IMG/VR virus record: IMGVR_UViG_3300037116_000299
Coordinates: 124,001 to 188,000 of that record
Length of the DNA: 64,000 bases
Source of the DNA: a virus
Strand: one strand, 5' to 3'
Positions 13,176-21,056 of the stretch are shown here, piece by piece. The translations under genes were made by a program, and so were the position numbers. The notes under the pieces are model-generated. The model was not told where the DNA came from and did not search any database. It saw nothing but the letters and a program-made list of their open reading frames with translations. Within the stretch, counting starts at the first letter, position 1; each line of letters starts with the position of its first letter.

Positions 13176-13910
13176 ATGAGCACACCAGGGTTGATCCCCT
13201 CACCCGAAGACCTTTCTCCCTCCTGCACACCGGCACTTCCCGCCCCCAAAGTGAACATCAACAGCCTCATGGCTCGTGATGAGGACCTGGGGCTGACCAC
13301 GGAAGAGCAACAGGAGCTGGAAACCTACCAATCTGCCCTCATCATCCTCGGCCCCGCCGCCGGCGCCGTCCTCGTGTGTCCCGGCAACCAGGACAACGTG
13401 GCGGACGAGGACAAGTGTCCCTACTCGTCCAAGTGCCCCCTCCTGCGCGCCCGCAAGGCGCCCGCGGATCGACTCTGCCCGATCGAACGCAAGATCGTCG
13501 AAGAGCGCTTCGGGGCCTGGTGCCGGGAGATGGAAACCGAGCCCGATACCCTCAACGAGTCCAACCGCGTCGCCATCTCTGATCTCTGCTGGCTCGACCT
13601 GCAGGAGCAGCGCTGCCTGCACATCGTCGACAAGGGCGAGCAGGCCCGGCTCACCGTTACCAACCCGAAGGATGTGCACCCCGAGACCCTGTTGCCTATC
13701 TCGTGGGAGAAAGTCATCCATCCGAACGTCGAGCTTTTGGTACAGCTGCAGACGCAGCGCAGGATGATCTTGAAGGATTGGATGCTCACTCCGGAACAAC
13801 GCTGGAAGAAGGCGAAGGCGGAGAACAAGGGAACCGGGAAGGACCTGAGCAGCAAACAGTCCGCACGAGCGGACCTGCTGCGCAAGGGAACGGTTTCACC
13901 ACAAGTTTAG
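13176..13910 (+). CDS. Cys-rich virion- or packaging-associated protein of unknown function
   Basis: A 244-residue protein. Residues 67-110 hold a cysteine cluster: CPGNQDN, then KCPYSSKCPLLR, then RLCPIERKI. Further cysteines lie near 113, 138 and 147. The spacing suggests a bound metal or Fe-S site. The C-terminal 50 residues are strongly basic (RWKKAKAENKGTGKDLSSKQ). The protein is just ahead of the HTH/phosphoesterase gene and about 4.6 kb before terL, under a class 2 promoter. A small-terminase or packaging role is possible by position and basic tail, but the sequence shows no known terminase domain. Confidence 0.55.
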   Translation: MSTPGLIPSPEDLSPSCTPALPAPKVNINSLMARDEDLGLTTEEQQELETYQSALIILGPAAGAVLVCPGNQDNVADEDKCPYSSKCPLLRARKAPADRLCPIERKIVEERFGAWCREMETEPDTLNESNRVAISDLCWLDLQEQRCLHIVDKGEQARLTVTNPKDVHPETLLPISWEKVIHPNVELLVQLQTQRRMILKDWMLTPEQRWKKAKAENKGTGKDLSSKQSARADLLRKGTVSPQV

Positions 13911-13948
13911 CGATACCCCACACGGAGAGAAGGTTGCTCCGAATACGG

Positions 13949-13980
13949 GCCGGGAGGGTTCACTCTCCCGGCTTAGTTCT
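13949..13980 (+). terminator. Hairpin, possible terminator
   Basis: An 8-bp GC-rich stem, GCCGGGAG with CTCCCGGC, is followed by TTAGTTCT. The T-tract is interrupted, so termination may be partial. It separates the Cys-rich gene from the phosphoesterase gene. Confidence 0.5.
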
Positions 13981-13994
13981 CTTACGAGGTAGCA

Positions 13995-15374
13995 ATGTCG
14001 AAGCGCGAACGCGGCAGGCCAAGAGCAGGCGTCACCTACGAGCAGATTGCAGCGGAAGTGGCTGCAGGGCAGGATTTCAACCAGATCGCCATCAAGTTCA
14101 GCGTATCGCGCGACACTGTTGACCGGCGGATCAAAGAGCACACCGGAGGCAAGAAGGGCGTCAAGAGTGCCGCCCGCAAGGCTGCCACCAAGCGTGCCGC
14201 GGACAAGAAGGCCAAGGCCGCTCCGGTCAAGAGCCTCCATGCCCGCGCCATCCTGTCCGAGCGTTCGAAGAAGGCCGACTGGAGCGCGACGCCTGAAGAT
14301 TGCATCGCCGATCTCCGCTTGGTCCAGGAAAACCACTCCGACTCGTTCATCTCACGCAACTACTACCGCGTGCACGGCAAGTACAGCGACAGTACCTGGA
14401 ACTGTCATTTCGGCACGTTCGAGGAGTTCAAGCGGCGCGCTGGCCTGCAGCTCTCCCGCGGCCAGCATCACCTGGAGAAGAAGACCGCCCGCCACGCCGC
14501 CCTCGACGTCTATCGCCAGTTCTTCCTCGAAGAAGTGAAGCCCTGGGTCGGCAAGTACGAACTCAAGCAGACCGATGGCCGCATCAAGACCATGCTGATC
14601 GGCAGCGATCTGCATGATGTCGAGGCCGACCCGTTCGTCCTGTCTGTCTTCCTGGACACCGCCAAGCGCGTGCAGCCGGATGTGATCGTCCTCAATGGCG
14701 ACATGTACGACGAGTACGAGTTCTCCCGCTTCGACCAGGATCCGCGGCAGGTGAACATCCGGGCACGTTACGACTTCGTGCGCGAGCAGTTCTTCAAGCC
14801 CTTGCGCAGGATCTGCCCGAATACGCAGATCGATTTCATCATCGGTAACCACGAACAGCGCATTCTGAAGCTGCTCGCCGATCGCTCTCCCGCCATGAAG
14901 GTCCTCGTCGACCTGATGGGCGTCACCTTCTCGCAGCTGCTCGGGCTGGACGACTTCAGGATCAACCTGATCTGCAAGAGCGACTTCGCGGCGTACAACG
15001 CCAAGGAGATGCACGAAGAGGTCAAGCGCAACTACAAGAAGTATTACGAGACCGTGATCGTGAACCACTTCGGCGACGAAGGGTTCGCCATGTGCTCAGT
15101 CGGAGGCCACACCCACAAGCCCAAGCTCAGTTCGACGGTCAATGAAGTGATGGGCCCCATCTGGGCGCTCACCACCGGCGCGATGGCCAAGGTAGATGCG
15201 GAGTACGTCCCCGGCAAGACCAACTATCAGCAGTCGTTTGCCCTCGTTCACGTCGACACCTGGAGCCGCCAGGCGCTGCCCGAACACATCATGTTCACGT
15301 CACGCATGGCAGTTGTCGGCGGGAAGTTCTACTTCCGGCCCGAGCCGGAAGAAGAAGCGCAGCTCGCTGCGTAG
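13995..15374 (+). CDS. HTH, homing-endonuclease-like repeat and metallophosphoesterase fusion
   Basis: A 459-residue protein with three parts. Residues 8-48 form a resolvase-like helix-turn-helix (YEQIAAEVAAGQDF, then FSVSRDTVDRRI). Residues 95-155 resemble the repeat found with homing endonucleases (FGTFEEFKRRAGL at its end). Residues 198-420 are a calcineurin-type phosphoesterase with all metal ligands visible: D205 and H207 (GSDLHD), D236 (NGDMYD), N285-H286-E287 (GNHE), H358, and H372/H374 (GGHTH). Phage enzymes of this class act as nucleases or phosphatases. The DNA-binding parts favour a DNA substrate. It is also possible that it began as a mobile homing element. Confidence 0.75.
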   Translation: MSKRERGRPRAGVTYEQIAAEVAAGQDFNQIAIKFSVSRDTVDRRIKEHTGGKKGVKSAARKAATKRAADKKAKAAPVKSLHARAILSERSKKADWSATPEDCIADLRLVQENHSDSFISRNYYRVHGKYSDSTWNCHFGTFEEFKRRAGLQLSRGQHHLEKKTARHAALDVYRQFFLEEVKPWVGKYELKQTDGRIKTMLIGSDLHDVEADPFVLSVFLDTAKRVQPDVIVLNGDMYDEYEFSRFDQDPRQVNIRARYDFVREQFFKPLRRICPNTQIDFIIGNHEQRILKLLADRSPAMKVLVDLMGVTFSQLLGLDDFRINLICKSDFAAYNAKEMHEEVKRNYKKYYETVIVNHFGDEGFAMCSVGGHTHKPKLSSTVNEVMGPIWALTTGAMAKVDAEYVPGKTNYQQSFALVHVDTWSRQALPEHIMFTSRMAVVGGKFYFRPEPEEEAQLAA

Positions 15375-15384
15375 GAGCCGTCCC

Positions 15385-15573
15385 ATGAACTCGTTCCGCG
15401 TCATCGAGGGTCAGATCGTCGAAGACATCTCCCCCTCCCAGGTACCACTCTTCCACCGCGCTGCATGGGAGATTGCTGAGAAACTCTGTACGAACGGAAA
15501 GGCCGACGTCACCAAGGTCTTCGACATCCTCGATTCGTACTTCCACATCCCGCCCGGCCAGCCTTCCCGTTAG
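15385..15573 (+). CDS. Small hypothetical protein
   Basis: A 62-residue protein. ATG at 15385 follows TAGGAGCCG at good spacing, ten bases after the phosphoesterase stop. The sequence (FRVIEGQIVEDISPSQVPLFHRAAWEIAEKL) suggests a short strand pair followed by two helices. No family is recognised. It lies between the phosphoesterase and the JAMM protease in the same direction. Confidence 0.5.
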   Translation: MNSFRVIEGQIVEDISPSQVPLFHRAAWEIAEKLCTNGKADVTKVFDILDSYFHIPPGQPSR

Positions 15574-15588
15574 CAGAAAGACAATCTG

Positions 15589-16023
15589 ATGCAGGCCATG
15601 AATATCTTCGTGGACGCAACCCAACAGCGCACCTTCAAAAGGCGCGCTGTTGCTGCGTTCCATAAGGACAAAGAGTATATGGAGGCTATCTTCGTCCGCC
15701 GGGGCGTTGGTGAGTTCCACGTCGTCAAGTTCATCAAGCTCAAGCTGCTCAAGCAGGGTCCCGAGATCGTCGACTCCGACGACGTCGAGTACCAGGCGCT
15801 GAAGAACGAGGCCAAGAACCTGGGGCTCGAGTTTGGCACCGTCCACACCCATCTCTACAACGACTCGGCTCCCTCGGAATGGGACCACAAAGAGAGCGTT
15901 GGCGAAGCCCTGGTTGGAGTCTGCTCCGTCTGGACCGACGAGAAGACGCAGAAGACCCACAGCCGTATCGACTTCTGGCAGCCTCAACTGCCCTGCAAGC
16001 TGAATGTTGTTCCCTCGAAATAG
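15589..16023 (+). CDS. Stand-alone JAMM/MPN+ metalloprotease
   Basis: A 144-residue single-domain protein. HTHLYNDSAPSEWD (H86, H88, S96, D99) is an exact JAMM motif, H-x-H-x7-S-x2-D. A Glu upstream (E29 or E32) can serve as the catalytic base. JAMM enzymes cleave isopeptide bonds of ubiquitin-like modifiers. In lambda-type phages a JAMM domain is joined to NlpC/P60 in a tail-tip protein. Here it stands alone, far from the tail genes. It could thus mature a virion protein or remove ubiquitin-like tags placed by host defence; both are inference. The start has no strong ribosome binding site; ATG at 15598 is an alternative. Confidence 0.65.
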   Translation: MQAMNIFVDATQQRTFKRRAVAAFHKDKEYMEAIFVRRGVGEFHVVKFIKLKLLKQGPEIVDSDDVEYQALKNEAKNLGLEFGTVHTHLYNDSAPSEWDHKESVGEALVGVCSVWTDEKTQKTHSRIDFWQPQLPCKLNVVPSK

Positions 16024-16029
16024 GTGACC

Positions 16030-16188
16030 ATGACCACATCCCCTCTGCGGACCTCTACCCAGGTCCGCCCCTCCCCTCTTGTCCGCGTCCCGACCAAGGT
16101 CATGAAGACCGGCGTCAGCAACTTTACCCCCGGGACGGCGACCTTCAGTCCCCGCGCCAGTGGCTCTCGCAAGCTCCGAGGGGTCTGA
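16030..16188 (+). CDS. Short basic Ser/Thr/Pro-rich protein
   Basis: A 52-residue frame beginning six bases after the JAMM gene, preceded by AGGTGA. Its composition (MTTSPLRTSTQVRPSPLVR, ending SRKLRGV) is disordered, basic and free of acidic residues, as in DNA-binding or capsid-internal peptides. It ends three bases before a class 2 promoter. Support is positional and by codon bias only. Confidence 0.4.
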   Translation: MTTSPLRTSTQVRPSPLVRVPTKVMKTGVSNFTPGTATFSPRASGSRKLRGV

Positions 16189-16190
16189 TC

Positions 16191-16200
16191 CCTATACTAG
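16191..16200 (+). promoter_or_regulatory. Class 2 promoter box CCTATACTAG
   Basis: CTATACTAGATAG begins directly after the stop of the short basic gene. It lies 22 bases before the ATG at 16222, which has its own AGGAG. It shares CTATACTAG with four other sites. Confidence 0.7.
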
Positions 16201-16221
16201 ATAGCTTTTAGGAGATCAATA

Positions 16222-16737
16222 ATGGTATCGATTCCAGCTAACAGAGCACTCAATATCCTCGACAGTGGGATGACGAAAGCCGCCTCCATGTGGAATTCGG
16301 CAGGCGCATCAAGGGCTGCAGGCATCGCCCGACAAGTTTCCAGTGGCATGCACCTGAAGAGTTCCGGGTTCGCTCTTGCAGCGGGCGCGGGCGCCGCGGC
16401 AGGTGGCGCGGCCGGTTACGCAGCCAGCGATGGCGATATGAGCGGAGCAGCCAAGGGCGCGGCCCTGGGTGTACTGGGCGTCGCCGGTTTCCGCGGCATC
16501 CAGTCTGCCCGTTCCAGCTATAACGGCGGCCTTCTTCGCGATGGCGTAAGTTCAGCCAAGAGCTGGGCTTCCGGAAAGTGGCAGAACGGCATGCTGCAGG
16601 CTCGTCTGGGCGCAATGGAATTGGAGCAGCGCAGCACCAGCGCCGCTGTGACGGCGGGGTCCGTAGGCAAACGGATGAGCAGCCGCGGTGCGGCAGAAGC
16701 CGATCGCGCGTTCTGGCGTGCCAATCCGAACGGGTAA
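16222..16737 (+). CDS. Glycine/alanine-rich putative virion membrane protein 1
   Basis: A 171-residue protein, first of three related genes. Residues 49-95 are a run of Ala and Gly (FALAAGAGAAAGGAAGYAA, later ALGVLGVAGF). These form glycine-zipper-like hydrophobic segments that could span a membrane or pack as helices. The flanks are polar and Ser-rich. The C-terminus is basic. Similar Ala/Gly segments occur in both giant virion proteins later in the window. It may be an ejected or internal virion protein. Confidence 0.5.
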   Translation: MVSIPANRALNILDSGMTKAASMWNSAGASRAAGIARQVSSGMHLKSSGFALAAGAGAAAGGAAGYAASDGDMSGAAKGAALGVLGVAGFRGIQSARSSYNGGLLRDGVSSAKSWASGKWQNGMLQARLGAMELEQRSTSAAVTAGSVGKRMSSRGAAEADRAFWRANPNG

Positions 16738-16740
16738 ACC

Positions 16741-17466
16741 ATGACCGATCCCGTCTTTGCCGGCACCAAGGCAGCGCAGTTCCTGAAATCCAAGGGCATC
16801 TTCGTCGCCGCCGCGGCCGCCGGCGCCGGCGGCATCGCCATTGGAGCGGCACGCGGCAGCAGTCAGCATCAGGACGCTTCACCCACCACTCGCGCAGGCC
16901 TGGCGGCTCATCATGCGGTTGGCGCTGGCCTGATTCTGGCCGGAGTCGGAGCTGGAGTCTACGCCGCCAAGGGAACGCTTTGGAAGGGCGGCTACAAGGC
17001 CGCGACCGGTGCTGTCGAAGCGGGAGGCAAGTCCTTTACCGCAGCGACCCGGGAAACGGGGATAGCCAATACCTTTCTGAAACACCCCATCGTTCCTACC
17101 GCGATCGGTATGGGACTCGGCGGGCTCGTCGGGGCCCAGATGGACAAAGACAATCCCGCCGCGGGCGCCGCGATGGGGATGGTCGCAGGCGGAGCTGCAG
17201 GTCTGGCACTGCGTAGCGGCCGGAACATGGCCAAGAGCTGGAGCAAGACACCTCGGGTTGGCAAAGCAGCCTTGATTGCCGGCGCAGCGATCGGCGTTAC
17301 TGCAGCAGCGCACGCTTTCACCCACGAACAGTCTTATGCCGCTGATGACACCGCCGTAAGCGATGGCCGCGGCAGCTACGAGGCAACCGCGGGACCTCGA
17401 GAGCGGATGCAGTCGATGAATGCGACAGGATATCTGGTCTTCGGTCTCAACGCGCGTAGGCACTAA
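16741..17466 (+). CDS. Glycine/alanine-rich putative virion membrane protein 2
   Basis: A 241-residue protein with about four glycine-zipper segments (GIFVAAAAAGAGGIAIGAARG, AVGAGLILAGVGAGVYAA, IGMGLGGLVGA, ALIAGAAIGVTAAAHAF), each 15-20 residues. They suggest a membrane-inserting or pore-forming protein. The last residues (MQSMNATGYLVFGLNARRH) look like an accessory tail. It starts three bases after its upstream neighbour and shares a base with the next gene. No known family is named. Confidence 0.5.
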   Translation: MTDPVFAGTKAAQFLKSKGIFVAAAAAGAGGIAIGAARGSSQHQDASPTTRAGLAAHHAVGAGLILAGVGAGVYAAKGTLWKGGYKAATGAVEAGGKSFTAATRETGIANTFLKHPIVPTAIGMGLGGLVGAQMDKDNPAAGAAMGMVAGGAAGLALRSGRNMAKSWSKTPRVGKAALIAGAAIGVTAAAHAFTHEQSYAADDTAVSDGRGSYEATAGPRERMQSMNATGYLVFGLNARRH

Positions 17467-17990
17467 TGCTCCTGAACCAGGCATCCCGGGATGGACTCAA
17501 CGGAGCAGCGCAGTCGATGCGCATGGCTCCGTCGCGTGCGTTCTGGTCAGGCATGAAGCTGAGCGGTATCGGAATCGCCGCGGGCGTCCCGATGATCGCG
17601 TATGAAGCAGGGCATGCCCAGAGGGGCGAGGTTTTGCCCACCGCCCTGGGCCGCACCGTAGGCCTGATGACCTTCCCCGCGCTCAGCGGCGCGCTCGCCG
17701 CCGGCGGCGCGATGGCGGCCACCGCGCTAGGTCTCTCGGTCCCGGGCATTGGAGCCTTTGCCGTGTTGGCTTCGATCTACCCCGACGTGATGATCGGCAA
17801 TTCGATCAATCGCAGCATCCGGTCTCTCACCGCGGCCGGGCGCCAGGTTCACCACCTCGAGTTCGGTGGCAGCTTCCAGGACACCGACACCGCGCGCCAG
17901 ATGCGCAACTACGCCCTTTACGAGATGAGCGGAGCCACCTCCGCCTCCCGTCGTTACCTGGGACAGGAAGCTGCCCTGATGCACCGATAA
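17466..17990 (+). CDS. Glycine/alanine-rich putative virion membrane protein 3
   Basis: A 174-residue protein with ATG overlapping the previous stop by one base. Hydrophobic segments lie near residues 30-48 and 66-107 (FPALSGALAAGGAMAATALGL and FAVLASIYPDVMIG). The C-terminal segment, TARQMRNYALYEMSG then RRYLGQEAALMH, matches a pattern I know from large phage virion proteins: A-x-x-M-R-x-x-A-x, later LG-x-EA-x-x-MH. This supports a virion role for the whole trio. Confidence 0.5.
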   Translation: MLLNQASRDGLNGAAQSMRMAPSRAFWSGMKLSGIGIAAGVPMIAYEAGHAQRGEVLPTALGRTVGLMTFPALSGALAAGGAMAATALGLSVPGIGAFAVLASIYPDVMIGNSINRSIRSLTAAGRQVHHLEFGGSFQDTDTARQMRNYALYEMSGATSASRRYLGQEAALMHR

Positions 17991-18052
17991 CAGTCTTCGA
18001 CTCGAAGAGCGGATTCATAGCGGTTTTCGACCGCCGATAACGCTTTTCGACC
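17987..18052 (+). repeat. Three direct 16-base repeats in the intergenic gap before terL
   Basis: Copies begin at 17987, 18017 and 18037 and read ATARCRSTYTTCGACY. The first overlaps the stop codon of the upstream gene. The regular core TTCGAC and the position 30-90 bases before the ATG at 18080 suggest a protein-binding or packaging-related site. Confidence 0.5.
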
Positions 18053-18079
18053 AAACCCTTCAAATTGGAGTTCCTACTC

Positions 18080-18496
18080 ATGGGCGACTACCTGGATTTC
18101 AAGCGCAACGTGCTCAATACCCCTCACCCGATGTTCGGGGCGATGCCTCCTGGCTTTGGCGTAGGCGACCTGCCTGCGCGGTATGACGACGGCTTCCTCG
18201 TGTTCAACGCTGTCACTGGCGACCAGACATCCGCAGCCATCCCTGTCGATGCCAACGCGATCGAGCTGGTGGCCACCTTCAGCGACCTGCACACCGGTTG
18301 CACGATCACGGTGTTGGCGGCCGACGGCGTGACTCCGCTGGCAGTCTTCCCCGGGGTAAGCACGCTCAAGAGCAGCAACCTCTATGCCGGCTTTGCCGAG
18401 AACAACCAGCTGCTCGGCGGAGGTTCGTTTCTCTTCGCCGTATCCGCATGGTCTGGCACGGGAACCCTGACGTTGAAGGTTCGCCGCACCGGCTAA
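18080..18496 (+). CDS. Hypothetical beta-sandwich protein
   Basis: A 138-residue protein. ATG 18080 follows TTGGAG at proper spacing; the longer frame from 18065 lacks a site. After a Pro-rich start, residues 45-138 consist of alternating strands and Gly/Ser/Thr turns ending GTGTLTLKVRRTG. This is like a single Ig-like or jelly-roll domain as found in phage decoration or fibre proteins. It lies just before terL. No family is recognised. Confidence 0.55.
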   Translation: MGDYLDFKRNVLNTPHPMFGAMPPGFGVGDLPARYDDGFLVFNAVTGDQTSAAIPVDANAIELVATFSDLHTGCTITVLAADGVTPLAVFPGVSTLKSSNLYAGFAENNQLLGGGSFLFAVSAWSGTGTLTLKVRRTG

Positions 18497-18509
18497 TACA
18501 GGACAACTT

Positions 18510-20636
18510 GTGAGCACTGGATTCGTTCCGTTGGCCGATCTTGTGGCCGGTCTTCCTGAGGAAGATCGGTCCTTTCTCGCCAACGCCATCAAACGCGATC
18601 AGAAAGAACACGCCGAGGGCAGCGACAAAGCTGGCATCATTCGGCGGATGCAGTGCGCCCAGTGCCAGAACTGCCAGGAGCACTACCGCACCAAGCATCC
18701 AGGCAAGCCCTTCGTCATCAAGTGCTTTGGCGTCTACGACACCCCTGACTATGAGGCGGCGAAGGTGCGCATGCACGCCGACGGCGAGGAGATGTCGATC
18801 GACGAGATCCGGGAGATCTATGACCCCGCGTTCTGGGGCTCACGCCACATCGTCGTCAAGAATGACGACGGCGACATCGTCTCTTTCATCCCCCGTTTCT
18901 ACCAGGAAGAAGCTCTGCGCTGCACCTCGCCACGCAAGATCGACCGTTGGGGCCGCGGCCTGGGCAAGACCATGAGCGGCGTGGTGGAGGAGATGCACTT
19001 CCTCTGCAACAACAAGAACACCCAGACCCTGGTGCTCTGTCCATCGGCCGCGCAAGCTCAGTTGTGGTGGGATGAGATCAACTTCCAGGTCGAGAACTCG
19101 CCGACCCGTGAGTTCGAGATCTTGCAGAAGAAACAGCAGCCGTACGCCATGATCCGCTTCGGCAATGGCTCGGTCCTGACCATCTTCACCGCCGGATCGA
19201 AGTCCGGTAAGGGCGCTGACTCCATTCGATCGCAATCCCCGCGCCGCATCCGGCTCGAGGAGCAGGACTTTCTCGCCGACAAGGATTACCAGGCGATCAT
19301 GCCGCTGTTGCGGCGCTTCAAGAACGTCACCTTCCACGGTTCCTCGACGCCGACCGGCAAGCGCGAGATGTACTGGCAGATGTGCAACAAGCTGGCCGAG
19401 TACCAGGAGTTCTTCCACCCGGTCATGGATCACCCGGACTGGGGCAGTGAAACTCTCAATGAAGAGGCCTGCTTGGCCGAAGCCAAGACCATGGACCGCT
19501 ATCGCCATGAGTGGCTGGCCGAGTTCGGCGATCCCGAGGCCGGGCTCTTCAAGAGCGCCTTCGTCGACGCGGCGATGATGCCGTTCACCATGCGGTCTTC
19601 GATGTACTCCCCGGACAAGAACCATGTGATGGGCATCGACTGGAACGGCAAAGGCACCGGCACCCGCATCGTGGTCACCCAGTACGATCCTTCGACCCGC
19701 AAGCGGAGAGTGGTGCATCACGAGACCATCGACGACCCCAAGTCGACGACCCGCAAGTCCATGGCCCGCATCGTCGAGATCAACAAGATGTGGCACTGCG
19801 ACTACGTGTACGTGGACGCGGGGTTCGGCTTTGTCCAGGACGAGTTGATCAAGGAGATCGGCGTCGCCGCCGGCACCTTCGACCCTGACACCGCCAAGCT
19901 GAAGTACATCAAGGTCATCGACTTCGGCGCCAAGCTCGAAACCAACGCCATCGTCCCCAACCGGGACCCCAATTCCAAGTACCTGGCCGATCCGAAGGAC
20001 GACATTCTGAAGCGCCGCACCAAACCCTTCATGGTTGAAGGCATGGTCATGGCCTTCGAAGCCGGCCTGGTCGAGATCTCGCGCGAGTACAACACCCTCG
20101 AAGAGCAGCTCCGCGGCTACCGGGTCAAGACCTGGACCAAGGGCGGCGCAGCCGACACCTACATCACCGACTCCGAATCTGGCGACCATGACCTCGACGC
20201 CTGCATGCTGTCGATGCTGGGGATCGAGCTGAACTACGGCCTCTGGCACACCAAAGAATCCATCCGGCGTTTGGTACAGATCGCGCACGTGTCAGGCTGG
20301 GGACTGCCGGCAACTGTGGTCAATACCCAGCCGGCGGCAGCGGACGATCCAGAACAGAGTCCAGCCGCGCGGATTGAGCAAAACCGGCAACTCCGCCGTC
20401 AGGCGTCCGGGGTTCCTTCCCGCGTTACTGCTGCCCAGACGGGAACATCGCTGCAGGAGAAATACCGGCTGATGTACCTCTCCAAGGGCAGCTACATTGC
20501 CGCCCCCACCGGAGGCGGCGCTGCCAGTTCCAACGGACGCGTACCCTCCCGGACCGGAGTCTTCCAGGGAGCCTCGCGGGGAGGTTCGCAGTACGGCAAC
20601 CCGCAGACTTCCCGGACTCGATTCAGGAGCTACTAA
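18510..20636 (+). CDS. terL: Terminase large subunit
   Basis: A 708-residue packaging motor. The ATPase part has a Walker A variant GRGLGKT (G148-T154), then the adenine-binding and motor segment LVLCPSAAQAQLWWDE and an acidic Walker B-like IRLEEQD. The RNase H-like nuclease part shows its three acidic sites: MGIDWNG (D377), VDAGFG (D436) and DHDLDA (D559 to D563). The N-terminus has a small Cys cluster (QCAQCQNC, residues 48-55). The C-terminal 110 residues are low complexity. The start is GTG with AGGA upstream. The protein cuts and packages DNA through the portal encoded 2 kb downstream. Confidence 0.92.
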   Translation: MSTGFVPLADLVAGLPEEDRSFLANAIKRDQKEHAEGSDKAGIIRRMQCAQCQNCQEHYRTKHPGKPFVIKCFGVYDTPDYEAAKVRMHADGEEMSIDEIREIYDPAFWGSRHIVVKNDDGDIVSFIPRFYQEEALRCTSPRKIDRWGRGLGKTMSGVVEEMHFLCNNKNTQTLVLCPSAAQAQLWWDEINFQVENSPTREFEILQKKQQPYAMIRFGNGSVLTIFTAGSKSGKGADSIRSQSPRRIRLEEQDFLADKDYQAIMPLLRRFKNVTFHGSSTPTGKREMYWQMCNKLAEYQEFFHPVMDHPDWGSETLNEEACLAEAKTMDRYRHEWLAEFGDPEAGLFKSAFVDAAMMPFTMRSSMYSPDKNHVMGIDWNGKGTGTRIVVTQYDPSTRKRRVVHHETIDDPKSTTRKSMARIVEINKMWHCDYVYVDAGFGFVQDELIKEIGVAAGTFDPDTAKLKYIKVIDFGAKLETNAIVPNRDPNSKYLADPKDDILKRRTKPFMVEGMVMAFEAGLVEISREYNTLEEQLRGYRVKTWTKGGAADTYITDSESGDHDLDACMLSMLGIELNYGLWHTKESIRRLVQIAHVSGWGLPATVVNTQPAAADDPEQSPAARIEQNRQLRRQASGVPSRVTAAQTGTSLQEKYRLMYLSKGSYIAAPTGGGAASSNGRVPSRTGVFQGASRGGSQYGNPQTSRTRFRSY

Positions 20637-21056
20637 ATGGCGAACGGCGATACCCAGAACAACATTGCCGCGGACACCGCAGCGAGTTACGACAAGCCGA
20701 TCGCCGTGTCGGTCATCAACAAGCTGGAGAAGTTCCCGTTCATGCAGGAGCTGGCCTACAACGGCATCCTGGAATTCCTGAAGCAGGGCTTCCTCGGCCT
20801 GCAGGACTTCTTTGAGGAGATGACGGTGTACTCGAGCGTCAGCACCCTGCTCAAGGCCGCCTGGAGTCTGATCGTGCATCGCGCGCCTCTCAACCTCGAT
20901 GTGGAGCGGAATCTCTACACCACTGAATCCCTGGGAACGGTCGGTCTGGCCTTCCAGAGGATGATCGGCTACGACCAGGTCTTCGCCGTGGATCCTGACG
21001 ACCTGCAGGACGCGACCGGGTCTTCAGTCGTTTCCGCCAACCTCCCGAGCGCCTAA
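20637..21056 (+). CDS. Hypothetical protein between terL and portal
   Basis: A 139-residue protein whose ATG follows the terL stop directly, with AGGAG inside the end of terL. It is mainly helical (INKLEKFPFMQELAYNGILEFLKQGFLGLQDFFEEM). It lacks Cys and ends in a short acidic stretch. Its place suggests a packaging or head-completion role, but no homologue is recognised. It overlaps the next gene by one base. Confidence 0.55.
   Translation: MANGDTQNNIAADTAASYDKPIAVSVINKLEKFPFMQELAYNGILEFLKQGFLGLQDFFEEMTVYSSVSTLLKAAWSLIVHRAPLNLDVERNLYTTESLGTVGLAFQRMIGYDQVFAVDPDDLQDATGSSVVSANLPSA

Noticed and set aside
13735-13765. TTTGGTA boxes inside coding sequence (13736, 20270, 47759)
   Set aside because: The bases at the -10 position (GCAGGA, CAGGCT, TTAACT) do not fit well, and no gene start lies closely downstream. 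They are probably chance hits in coding sequence.
14352-15068. Minus-strand frame opposite the phosphoesterase gene
   Set aside because: The plus-strand gene has all catalytic motifs. The minus-strand frame has no start signal and is its shadow.
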